The notes under the pieces are model-generated. The model was not told the origin of the DNA. It did no database searches and saw nothing but the letters and a program-made list of their open reading frames with translations. A program made the position numbers and the translations under genes. From Liolophura sinensis (Eukaryota; Mollusca; Polyplacophora; Chitonida; Chitonidae), in contig NC_088300.1 in the NCBI RefSeq assembly GCF_032854445.1, forward strand, positions 18,135,191 to 18,199,190: a DNA stretch of 64,000 nucleotides, given 5' to 3'. Every line of letters begins with the position of its first letter. The stretch's first letter is position 1. This document shows positions 52,685 to 64,000 of this stretch, one piece after another.

Positions 52685-55600
52685 CTAGAGAGTCCGAGCT
52701 TTAATCAGAACCTCCTCTGTAAATTTCTGAAACAGAAGTAACAATAACAATATTTCAAATTACATCCCACAAATACATGCTGACTTCCTAACTTCATAAC
52801 TGGTCACAAATATCCCGTGAAGACTTATTAAAATAAATGTACCATACTGTATGTCGCCTAAAATTTCTCAAGTGACTAAGTTCATTTTATCAGATTCTGA
52901 GAGTTCCATTGACCATAAAAGAGGTATTTTGAGGTTTGTTTCTATGGCAGGATGATATCCTTCTGAAAAGATGTAAGTTCCTCCACCAAAAGTAATATTT
53001 TATGACACTTTTTTTGCATCTAACCTCATACTTTTTGGGAGTTAACTGTCCGGTCAGATACAGTAGTTCAGTTGGAACTGATCATCAAGCAACACCTACA
53101 ATCCAACTACATTATGAAATGAATCCTTGTCTTTTGTTACTCTTACAGAACTATATTCAATGCTACAGTGCAACTGTATTTTACCACTGCTTCTGGCATA
53201 AACTGAAGAAAGCATAAAGTGCATAGTACAACACATAGCACAACCAAACGCTTCATATGTATTGCTCATATTCATCAGCTTATGTCAGAGAGAGCCATTA
53301 ATCTCATTACGCACCTATATACTGTATAATGGATAGGACCTGTTATCAGGGCTGACTTCTGATCCCTCAACCCTTTCCCCACAACTAAAACAGACAGACT
53401 CTGCCATGAATGTTTCATTAGGCAGGATTTGGAACTGCTTTATTTCACACACAGCATGTTTAATCAATATTCTCCAGCTCACAAATACTGTACCTCCACA
53501 GATACAGTTCTGTACATTCCTGCTTTGCCTGGTAGGTTCACATATACCTGTATAGCCAGAAGGTTGCTGTCTTAAAACTCACCTCAATTTCCTCTTTTGG
53601 CTGTTTGGCATCTGCAAGTGTAGCCTGTAACCACAACAGCACAAACATGATAAATACAACTTCTCACTAAAACCTACATAAAAGTACTGTAATTCTTCAA
53701 CCTTTTTGCATGCCTGCAAGATGTTTATTGAAGCATATTCTGAAGCCTTTTTTCTGCTCATATTTTTGTAATAGTAACAGTAGAAATTTGGGAACAAGCT
53801 GCATTTGACATGCACAGTTAAAACTAACAAAATGCATTAGCATAAACAGACTCTTGGTGTACACATTGCAGGTAGGATTGGTGTGTCTTCCTACATAACA
53901 GAACTATGATAAATGCTCTGTTGGAAACTTTAATTTATTCACTTATTCAATTGGTGTTTTACGCCGTACTCAAGAGAGCATTATGGTAAGACGCAACCAT
54001 GAAGAGCCCGGAAGAAATTCACAACCATCTGCATGTTGCGGCTAGACCCTCCCACATACGCCTGGAGAGGAAGCCAGCATGAGCTGGACATGAACTCACA
54101 GAGAATGAACTGGTGAGAGGTTCCTGGGTTTTGGTACTTTAAGGCCAAACTAGGCAAGTTATCTTGGTGTTGTGAAGGGTACATGGGGATTTAAACCCAT
54201 CACACCACCGAGGGCAGCCGTGTCCATTGCAGACAGCAAAGATATAGAGGCATGATGTCACAATGACCGACGTGCCATGGAATTCAGTGCCACAGAGGAA
54301 AATGACATCAGTCCAACTCCCCATGCTCAGTCCTGCACAGTCAGTCATGTACGCAGGGCATAAATTATTTACACCCCTGGCGGAATTTATATACCCAATG
54401 TGGGTGTCACCTGCTGCTCTGTCATGTGTATGTCGCCATTTTAACCCATTTGATCAGCAGCTAATGACAACTGAGAATCACAAACTACAAACGCAAGTAG
54501 GACGGCTATGCTCTACCACACTAATTCCTCAACCTTTTTGCTTAAATGCTTTTCTCAGTGCAATTTATGCACATTTTAATTTTTATTTTGAGGACAAAAC
54601 AGCTTTGGTTGGATTGGCCATTTTCAGAGCTTCACAAAAAATATTACTTTATTAACCTACACAAAATAATGCTTTCAGAATATGCTTAAATAAAGAACTT
54701 GTAAACATGTTAAAAGTTGAAGAATTATAGTAATGTTAATAACACTGGTAGAGATGGATTCAAACGAACCATCAATTTTCTTTCTCTACATGTATCCAAA
54801 TACTCATCATTAACACAATAACCTCTCAAACATCAGCTAATTATAAGTACTAAACATTAATTACCCTTGAATCAGACATGAATAATGTTCACACGGCTAA
54901 CTGACATTTAATTCCTTCTTCACCATTCTGTGTATTGTTGACCATCTGGCCTCTAATCTTGTTCGATCCATACAGGTAGCCTATCAGCATGCAGAAGCCG
55001 CAGTAGTTAACAAAGTGGTCAGATAATGCACCACTGTTGTTCCACTGTTATATGGGTGGGGGTTAACCACCGAGAATGACTCATGGATACCTCCAGTTTA
55101 GCAAACAAAACTGACAAGGATGCTTGAGCAAATGTCAGCTTGGTGACCTGAAGACTCAGCCTAGTGACCTGTCAGGTAACACTCGGGGGATGTGGGAGTG
55201 AACATGACCAAAATATTACATGGGGCCCCCCCCTCCCCACCCCCTACCACACACACAAACTATCACCCTACTTGACCATGTACACTAACATCGCTCCCTT
55301 CTCCACAGGTATCCTTCCAAACCAGGGTCTGCACATCCCACACACAGTAACATATTTCAATGTGTGAATCTAGCATGGCCACTGGCTGTATTTCTTTTCT
55401 TACAGGTACTTTCAACACTGTTAGTTTTAACTACCTAATTCTTCAACCCTTTCAACAGCTTCTGAGATGAGTATTTTTAAATATTCTGAGAAAATGAAGA
55501 AATAATTTGTGCAGTATTATGAAGTTTGCATCTTTAATGACACAAACAAATAATTTTTAGCATCATTTTCTTAATGATTCTGTACATAAATTCCAGTGAA

Positions 55601-58600
55601 AATGTGCTTTAGAGGTTGAAAAGGTTGAAGATTTACAGTAGATTTAAGTGTAACGTCATTTGAAATTTGGCAAAGAATTTTTTCTTGTAATGTACGCTTT
55701 ATTCAGTTAATGCATCAATGTGGATAAAATCACAACATATTTCACTGATCTTTGCTTTCATGCATCCATGACTCACAAAAAAGTTTATTTCCCTAGCAAG
55801 CAGTACCATTCATTTGTAAACCTCTTTACTATAAATGAACTTCATGTACTGTGACAATTTATACACAGAATACAGGTGAGAAACCTTTAGATTTTAACTT
55901 TAAAAATTTAGCCCATAAACATAAGCTCTGTTATATGTACAATCAGTTAACCCACTTAAATATACTGTTACATTCCTGATTACCATAACAATATCAACTA
56001 TTCATAAATTAAATGTAAAAATGGTTATAATGAACAATAATTGCACATAAATGTACAATGTATGTACTTCCTTGTGGGCATCCAGACATAAAAGCGCAAA
56101 ATAAAAAAAAACCCTCTAACAACAGTGACAAACATTCTGAATTTGACTTCATTCACGAGGATGCCTTACACTTTACACAGTATAACAATTTTAATTCGTC
56201 AATTCCTTTTATAAAAAAAAAAGAGCGAAATACTAAAAGGGAAAAAATTCAGTATTGTGTGACGAGAAATGTCTATAAGAAAAAGCCCAACCTTTAGTGA
56301 AGCATTATTTGTAGACCACACTAAAGTTTCATTCTTATGCAACATGAAGTAATTAGAAAGGTACAACAGAACAAAGTAACTGTTCAGTTCTGCCTTCAGG
56401 CTACATTGCTCACTGTACAGACTGACATGACAGACACATTTTATTGGCATACATATACCGTTAATAAACATTCTAATAACAGATGCCTTTAGGTGCTAAT
56501 GATTCACTCATGAAGAGAGAAGGTAGAACAGCATGTTATGAATAGCGTAATGAGCACATGCCGAGTGAACAAATGAATGATGGAGTGACTTACTGCAACA
56601 TATTCTCGGATTTGAGAATCATCCTCCAAATTTAGCACTTCCTCCAGATCAAACTGACAGTTGTGATCCTCCGAATCGTTCTGAAACACAAATATTAACA
56701 CAGAAACATTAAACTACAAGACTTTGGAGGCATTCTTAATACTTGGGTCTTGAACTACAGTTCCACTTGTTCAGTTATTTAGAGTTCTAGAAGTTCCTGA
56801 TGTAGTCTCTGAAAGAACCAAGACCTGTTTGTACATATACTATTACATATTCAATACTCGAGTATAGACATCAATCAAATAGATAAATAATTAAATACAT
56901 GTTCTGTACGATCTTACTTCAGGACACTTTTTGTAGAGCTGATGTCATTTGTGCATTTTCTGATAACAGACAGAATTTCAAACTAACCTGAGCAGTTTTT
57001 AAAAAAATTTAAAAAAAACACTGAACATCTGTAAGTCATTCACCTGACCACTCTTCACGCGGACTTGAATAAGGGGACTAATCTCCAGCAGACAGATCCA
57101 AGCCATATTTGTGAAGAAGAAATTATTACACAGCCTGATTTAATACGACGACAGTACTTTTTCTTTCACAGTTTTCTTTGTGAACAGCCAGTGGACTATA
57201 AAGTCTATACATAAAGGTGGATAGAATTTCACGGTCAATGAACAAGTCACACAGAAAAAGGCTATACAGATCCTACAAAAATTCTGGGTTGGCAAATTCA
57301 TTTCGTAATACAGGATTTATGATTCTATAGGCAAATATAACATATATAAATCTGAATATATAGTGAACACTAAAGTGATGTACCGGTCACAGCATACATC
57401 CAAGATCAAGATCTTCTGGAAAAAAAAAAAATTAAAAAAAGCTTGTGACAGACCTTAGTTTCTGCCCTATGAATTATAAATGTTGGTTATAGCTATGCAA
57501 TACTGATAATATTAGTGAGAAGATCTAAGCAGTAACAGTCTATTTACAGGCTTTCTTTAGATCTTTATGTATGTGTGAGAAAAATCAGTGATAGCAGCTT
57601 ATGACTGAAAATGAATTTCATAAAGAAATTATCTTGCAGGCTTAACACAGCGGGAAATATGGTAACCTGCAGAAACACTATATCCAAGTGAAAATACATG
57701 TGAGATGAGCAGCAGCCTGCATGTTGTATATAGGGAAGAAAGTATATACACACTTTACAGTTTCCTGCGGATAATGAAGTCTAACTTGGGGACAAAGGCA
57801 TGGCTAAACAAAAAATGGTTTCTATGATAAAGCATGTCTTGTCCTCTGCATGATAAGATCACTGAACAGCAAAATTGGGAATGGGGAAATGAATGGCATG
57901 CTACTGATAACAAAGCACAAAACTATACACATCTGTTGGGACTGGTTACAGCATACATGTTCACGGACAGTTTTCACAGGTATGAAGGAATGAGGGAACA
58001 AGTGGAGTGGCTGAAGTATTCATATACAATGCTGAGGAGCGGTCTTCCAGGATAGAGGCATTTCTAAAAATGCACAAAGGTATAGAATTTAAAAATAGAA
58101 ATGACCTATGACACAGTGACACCTGAACAATGACTTGTCTTGCAAAACCATCCAGAGGCCGATTCAACACAGACAGTTTTGACTTCAGGCAAAATTTGAA
58201 ATATGATTTTAGAGCTTATTTTCTAGTCATGTGAATTAACATTTTTTTACCACCTCCTCAATGTTATATTAAGACAAATGTGTCAAAATTTCAACTTCCA
58301 TAACCAAAAACCAAGCATTGTGAGAAGATTTTAAATTTTGAGATGTCTTTGTGGAATTGGTCACTGGTTCTGAAAGACCACTAACCTGAGGCCAATTTGA
58401 CACATTACCATACATGTACATGCATGATGCTGATCAATGCTGCTGAACACTGCAACTCAGTACATTAGCATACACTTTGGGGATATCATTCAAGTCCATA
58501 AACTTGTACAAGATAGCAAACCACATACAGACACTAATCACATAATTTCAACTCTTTATAAATGGAGGGCATTATGAGGGTGTCTGGTAGCCTATGACAT

Positions 58601-61434
58601 ATGTAACCTAGGACTGGGCATAGCAGATGTTAATTAAAGCCAAATCAATGTAATATCATCCATTTTAAATAAATACAAAAAAAAAGCTTCTGAGCTGAAG
58701 ATTTGTTTTTCCATGCATACATTTGCAAATATGTACAGACTCATGAAATACCAACTTGATGTGAACTTTGGTCACACATCTAGGTGGGAGCTGTATTGTT
58801 TACCACTTATGAACTATGCATAAAGATCTGGACACTCCAATATCCAATTATATAACTGGCATGGCTGTGAATTCAGAACTTCCACAGTAATATAAATCAC
58901 ATTCCATACATACACAGGCACAAACCACGTACATGTACATGAAGGACTAGAGTTATTCGGACCTAATCCTATATTTTTAGCGGCATACTTGCGGCTTTCA
59001 TCTAATCTGCTAATACTGTAGCTTTACAATAGATCCTAATTCAGTGAAGCTCTGCACACAAAAGTGCGTAATCACACAACAAACATCACTAATTAACACT
59101 AACAAAGGACCTTCAACAAGGTAAAAAAACTTGGTGACAGGACCTAATTGCCTATTACATGTAACATCTGGAGCTCATCATTCTGGCAATTTTCATTAAT
59201 GACACCTGAAAATGACACGAAGTATCTCCGTAATAGACACTAATATTCCCAATTCGTCCTGCCATTTATACCCAGTCACTTGATTTGTAAAACAGCACTC
59301 TAGGGCAGAAGTTTGAGTCCATCCAGAAGTCTCATTTCAGATCTTACTGCCAAAGTTTTCACCAAATCAACAGTAACGTGAAGCACCATTTCCCCCTGTT
59401 TAAATGATGCTTTATAAATAAGGTAAATGTCCTAAAATTATGCCCAAGACAAAGATGCACATTTTGCCTCCTTCTGAGAGCTTATTGATCTTACAAAGCT
59501 GTTTTGAGGTTTCTTTACATGATATGAGGATATACAACTACAAAATGTAAGTTTCTGCCCATAAAGTAATATACTATGATATTTATTTGCCTCTAAAAAT
59601 GCAATTTTGGGGCAAAATTTTTAGTCACTTACATGTTAAATAAGACATATAGGCAACTTCTGCAAACACCAAAAAATACTGTAACATGTACACACAGCCA
59701 TGTTGAAAATGGAATAGGATGGATCAGATTGTCTTATTGCTATTATTTTTTTTCCCCTCATACAATGTGTCACAAAGCTCTATTAACCTATGAAGGACAT
59801 TTACACACAACAACTTCTGTCAACACTATATTACAGATGTATACAAAAACATTTTCTTTTTGTTCAGATTTGGATAAATGCTCACAAGTACCCCAAGTGA
59901 CCATACATTTCCTCCATGATAAACTGGCCCAATTTTTCCCAATTCTGAAAGTTTTATTGATCTTCAAAAAAGGTGTTTTGAGGTATGCTTGGAGGACGGG
60001 ATGATATTCTACTGAAAAATTGTAAGTTTCAGCACCAAAAAATAATATTTTTTGGCACTTATTTGCCTCTAAAAATGCACTTTTGTGGGCGAAATGTCAG
60101 GTCATTTACAGTATTTCATGTCATTCTATTACAATGTATTACAAAATTCTATTACGCCTATCCTCATACAAAATACGTGTCCTTATGCAATGTGTTACTT
60201 AGGAGGATGTACATTTGCGACAAAAATCTGGTCAAAATTAAATCCAATAGACTGCATATGTAGAATAGTGCACTTATCATCTAACAGTCCATTTCACTTT
60301 AGATTCACATTCTGTAACCATAAATTTTTTTAAAACTTTGTCAAATCCCCTCTATCACTGTGCATTGGCCTCCTGTCATGGTTGGAAAGTCAAAGATACG
60401 AAAATGATGCTCTCGTACCTAGTGTATTTGGCCCCATTGAAAAAAAAAAGTCTTTTGCTTCTTACAGAACGCGAGCACCTCTATGCCGGATCTAACTACA
60501 TTTCAGATTAAATCGTACAAAAAGATCAGATCCAATCTGATCGACGTTGTTGATGCAGTACGTTACACAAGATAATTCTATTCTGAATGATACTAGCAAT
60601 GTGTTTTGACAGAAATAAACTATAATTTTGAACAGGTTTAAGAGTGTTTACCTAGCTGAAAGGTATTACATAAATAGTGTCAAGGTATACTTAGTTCTGA
60701 AACTTGTACAAACTAAATCACTTATAAAATTCTGACGAACACTTGACATTTTCTGTAGTTTAAAAATGACGAGATGATTAGCTAGTATCATTAACCTTAT
60801 CTTATCTCCGAAAATAATTTGAATAAGGTAAGACTTCGTCGGTTTACCTGTTCGTTATAGTCTGTTATCACGTGGAAATTTAATTCTACTGAAGTTTCTT
60901 TATTATAACTACTGCGTATACATGTCACAAATATGTGATAGTATGGAAATTGCACCCGTTGTTGTTGTTACCACCCCGGTGTGCGATCTGTGAGACAATG
61001 ACCCTAACTGTCAAAACCGGGCATGTGTGTGAGTGTGTAAGTTACACTTTTTACAACATACTTAGCGTATTCAAAGGAAGAACTGAAATCAATTAAAAGT
61101 CAGGTACTTTACATAATATTTAACATTTTCAATTTATAAACTGGTAGTGCTACCTTTCAAAGAAGCAGTTTAGCAGTTCAACAACACTCACCACGCAATC
61201 GTAAAGTCGTCTCAACTCGTCGTACACCCAATCTTCGATAGCTAAACGTTTTCGTATCAACGCCATTTGGTGCATGCCGTATTTGGCCGTAAGATACCGT
61301 CTCTTTTGGATTTTGTTGGCCTCTCTTTCCGGAAAGTGGACATGGTTGCCGCCGGGAGGTGATCGTCCCTCGATCGACTGTGACAAGGCTGGTTTCTGAT
61401 TCATGTTTGGACTGTGGCACTCAGGTGCCGCCAT
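52685..61434 (-). CDS. PPP1R14: PPP1R14 (CPI-17/PHI-1) family inhibitor of protein phosphatase 1, 4 coding exons, 137 aa
   Basis: These small cytosolic proteins inhibit PP1/myosin phosphatase after phosphorylation of one threonine by PKC or Rho-kinase, and so control contraction and cell shape. Coding exons are 61192-61434, 56594-56680, 53583-53624 and 52685-52726. All join in phase 0 to 138 codons. The inhibitory segment KRRYLTAKYG (44-53) places the phospho-threonine at T49. IRKRLAIEDWVYDELRRLYDC (60-80) is the family helix. FDLEEVLNLEDD (about 91-102) matches the conserved acidic helix, and KFTEEVLIKARTL ends the protein, shorter than vertebrate PHI-1 (147 aa). The ATG at 61434 is the first in its frame; upstream codons to 61551 lack ATG. 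Paralog type (A, B, C) cannot be decided. Intron 1 (4.5 kb) holds two family A MITE copies and a family B MITE. Confidence 0.93.
52845..53045. mobile_element. MITE family A, diverged copy, PPP1R14 intron 3
   Basis: It starts TACTGTATGTCGCCTAAAAT and carries CAGATTCTGAGAGTTCC and AGGATGATATCCTTCTGAAA. The right end is degraded, with no clear inverted terminus. Confidence 0.6.
53936..54130 (-). mobile_element. SINE family 1, antisense, internally deleted
   Basis: TTTTACGCCGTACTCAAGAG jumps directly to AGCATTATGGTAAGACG, then CAACCATCTGCATGTTGCGG and GAAGCCAGCATGAGCTGGAC, with part of the head. It lies in PPP1R14 intron 2, sense to the gene. Confidence 0.75.
55432..55640. mobile_element. MITE family B (209 bp) with inverted termini
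   Basis: The left terminus TACCTAATTCTTCAACCCTT and the reverse complement of the right terminus, TACTGTAAATCTTCAACCTT, match over about 25 bp. Partial relatives start at 53685 (TACTGTAATTCTTCAACCTT) and near 54522. All lie in PPP1R14 introns. The TACTGTAA end is shared with family A. Confidence 0.7.
59420..59635. mobile_element. MITE family A, diverged copy, PPP1R14 intron 1
   Basis: GGTAAATGTCCTAAAATTAT at the left, TTTGCCTCTAAAAATGCAAT and a degraded TTTAGTCACTTACA at the right follow the family order. Confidence 0.65.
59889..60113. mobile_element. MITE family A, copy in PPP1R14 intron 1 (225 bp)
   Basis: The left end TACCCCAAGTGACCATACAT and right end AGGTCATTTACAGTA are inverted. The interior GGGATGATATTCTACTGAAA and TGCCTCTAAAAATGCACTTT is well conserved. 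Confidence 0.8.
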
Positions 61435-64000
61435 TACCGCCTCGTCTCTGTCCCGACTCGTAGCTGAGAACTTCACTCCCTTGTTCAGCTTCTGCAATGT
61501 CGATAACACACAAGTTTTACACAAAACTGTTTCTACTTCAGCCAACCGCAAACACGTAGATGCTTAGCAAATTATCTTCCCTTGTCTCTCGCTCTCACTA
61601 CGACTTGACACAAGCACAAGATTCTAGCAACACTGTCTTCTGCAAGATTCCCAAACGGGACTACGTTTTTCCCACGTTACTTCCGCAAGGCGCACGAACT
61701 TTGTGACATCACTATAGTTCTGTTCGGAAACCAGAAGACTACTGCTATTACTTATAAACTGGCTGGTGTCCGAAAACATCCGGTTTTCCGGTAGCTGGCT
61801 GTAAACAAACCCCTGACCCAGCACAATGAGCCCGTTCACCAGAACAAGCCAGATGGCCTTATCCCTGCCACATCATCAATCAGAATGGAACAAAAGACCA
61901 CTTAATATATGACACACGCGTCCCGCATCGTCAAACAAAGGCAGTTATAACGACATTATGAAATAAGACCATAACATGCATACAGGATATATACAGATAT
62001 AACATTAAGCCCTTATGGTATCCACATCGGCCATGTAAGAAAGGTATAAATAGAGCTATAGTTACACACCCGTATATTCGTGTGAAAGCCCTCAAGCAAA
62101 TATAAAAGGAAAAAAAGAAAAGAAAAGAAACCTATAACATGCAGTTCAGCTGCTCGATCGGCTCTTCTAATATCAAGCAGACCAATGTTTGGCTTTTTAA
62201 AGTTGTCGTATACTAGGCCTACTGTACGGTTATTGTACAGCCCGCACGTAGGCCTACCGGCCAAGGTGTTCGGGCAACATGTATTGTCAACAATCCATTG
62301 GTTCCAAATTTTTTTTTCTCTTTTTTGGCTTAAATTTGAAAAAAAAATTGATTCTATTGAGCACGCTATTGATTTTACAAAAGCAAACCGTGTACAAAAG
62401 CTTGAGCTCAAAGACTCAAATTTCTGTAAAAAAAAATGTGATTGATCAACTTTGCTCGTGGCGCGGAGATAAAACTTTATCAGCTCACGTGTTCATAAAT
62501 TAATGGTACCGATATTTCTGTTTCTGTACTCATTATACGCTTTTTAAGGGGATTGTTAGTTTTTTCTGTCCCATTGCAATTCTCATATGTCCCATTATTT
62601 CTTAACGGCATGGCAGGATCAGCATTTTCCTATATTACAGGTTTTTTTAACAACATATATTCACCTAAATATGAAGTTTATGAAGTGATAAAACATAATA
62701 CGTTATATAATGGTAAATATAGATCTATACACGTAAAGCTGGCAATTTATTCTCACATCCACGTATTAGCCCCATGCATGCACAACGCACATTTCACTGT
62801 ATGAGATCCGACATCTATCTGACCACAGTCGGTGGTTCCTAGCACTCTGCATGCAGGCACAAACCTATAGATTATCTGATACGAAAATAAATAGGCCTAA
62901 ATGAGACCGATGTATATGTAGCCAGGCCTATATATATGGCAGCATGCTGAAGTTCGAAGCCCTCTATATCATTTTATATAATATTTTATTCCGACGTTTA
63001 AAGGATTAATGGCAGAGAGTAATTACATATGTATGCCCGTTGTTTAGGAATATACTACTGATCTGTATGAATACGCAGGTTGCCACATAAAAACAACATG
63101 CATAATATATAAACATGAAAAACTGTGCATGGAGGCATCGTCGACGTGAATGTCACGATCATTGCTACATAACTGTATTGATATTTGTTTTACCTGCATG
63201 ATAATCTCTGGTATAGGTCTAATATGTATAGTATCTGCAAGAAACTGCATGGCATAGTAACCATGTAATGGTTGGCCGATTTTTATCTGAAATTATAGTT
63301 TCTGTTTTCATCGTCTAGGCCGATGAACATACATCAAACATTCTGTTGAGTTTTAGATAACAATTTTTCATCGCATGTCTATATGACTATTGTTTTGTGC
63401 ATGTATTTGGACTTAATGTGTTGATTTTTAGATATATATTCTATGATGAGCTTATATAAATTCAAGAGTTCAACTCCATCCCTTAAAATATCCATGCAGT
63501 GGTTAATTTGCCACGGTATTGGGGAGATATATTCTCAGTTTCATAGCATCGAGACACATTACATATTTTTTTTCCTGAGATATATACGAATTCTATAGAC
63601 CTGTCGTCTGTTACATATTTATGCATATATATCATATATGTTTATTTTCGTTTCCTCGTAAATTACAACATATAAGTGTAACACTTGTTAATTTCAAGCG
63701 TTGTGTACCTAGCCGACATGCCGTCGCCGCAAATGCCTGTATATACTGGCACAGGTGTGTCATCTTGCTGTTTGCAACCGCAGCACGTGTATAGGTGTGA
63801 ACAAAACCAAGTACAGCAGACCGTCGTGTAAATTTCGAGAAAAATCTGCTTTTATACATGTACTATTTAAAGGCACCCGATCACAGTCCGTCAGTCTAAT
63901 ACAGTTATCAAACACACGCAATTCATTCGTGTGTTTTCATGGAGTTTACAATGCATATACTCAATAATCCTGCGAACCCGAGTCATTGAACTGCTACTTC
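61435..64000. other. Upstream flank of PPP1R14, promoter side, no further gene
   Basis: The region immediately upstream (to about 61900) is less AT-rich and should contain the PPP1R14 leader and promoter. A GGTTTTCCGG motif lies near 61780. The rest to the window end has only short frames and no recognisable domain, RNA gene or element. Confidence 0.5.

Noticed and set aside
61435-61551. N-terminal extension of PPP1R14
   Set aside because: The frame is open but has no ATG; the first ATG is at 61434 and gives a family-like N-terminus length.

Overview
This is an AT-rich animal nuclear window of gene-and-repeat structure: small conserved exons with GT/AG introns, tRNA-derived SINEs, MITEs and intronic tandem arrays. 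The protein sequences and the SINE type suggest a lophotrochozoan, most likely a mollusc or a related marine invertebrate. That placement is inference; no species can be named from sequence alone.

Five protein-coding genes can be assembled by hand from exons that join in phase. (1) POLR2G, the RNA polymerase II subunit RPB7, on the minus strand (4043-11682, 8 coding exons, 172 aa). (2) MRPL4, mitochondrial ribosomal protein uL4m, on the plus strand (12029-27274, 10 coding exons, 327 aa). It lies head-to-head with POLR2G, with only 346 bp between the start codons. (3) A Rab4 GTPase on the minus strand (32088-38311, 7 coding exons, 211 aa), convergent with MRPL4. (4) An unrecognised intronless 325-codon ORF on the plus strand (40829-41806), with a probable spliced 5' leader. 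(5) A PPP1R14/PHI-type inhibitor of protein phosphatase 1 on the minus strand (52685-61434, 4 coding exons, 137 aa). A broken THAP zinc-finger exon lies on the opposite strand inside Rab4 intron 1.

Repeats make up most of the remainder. One tRNA-derived SINE family recurs at least 12 times, a second tRNA-headed SINE is at 42107-42469, and several MITE families are recognisable by inverted termini. MRPL4 introns hold three large tandem arrays. One has a unit near 66 bp in intron 3 (14470-15597). One has a unit of 102/103 bp in intron 9 (19984-23768). One has a 35-bp unit, also in intron 9 (24390-27086), and runs directly into the last exon.

The most unusual observation is this 35-bp array. 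Its unit is a copy of the intron/exon junction of MRPL4 exon 10: about 13 nt of intron ending in CAG, plus the first 22 nt of the exon. The real 3' splice site is therefore the last of roughly 70 tandem copies of itself. The frame of the real exon stays open backwards through about 1.37 kb of array. The neighbouring 102/103-bp array carries repeated donor-like GGTAAGT/GGTATGT motifs. A second splice-related oddity is a SINE whose A-rich tail replaces most of the pyrimidine tract of the last Rab4 exon.

The genes are housekeeping genes of different pathways (transcription, mitochondrial translation, endosomal recycling, phosphatase control) and do not form a functional cluster. The POLR2G/MRPL4 pair probably shares a bidirectional promoter.
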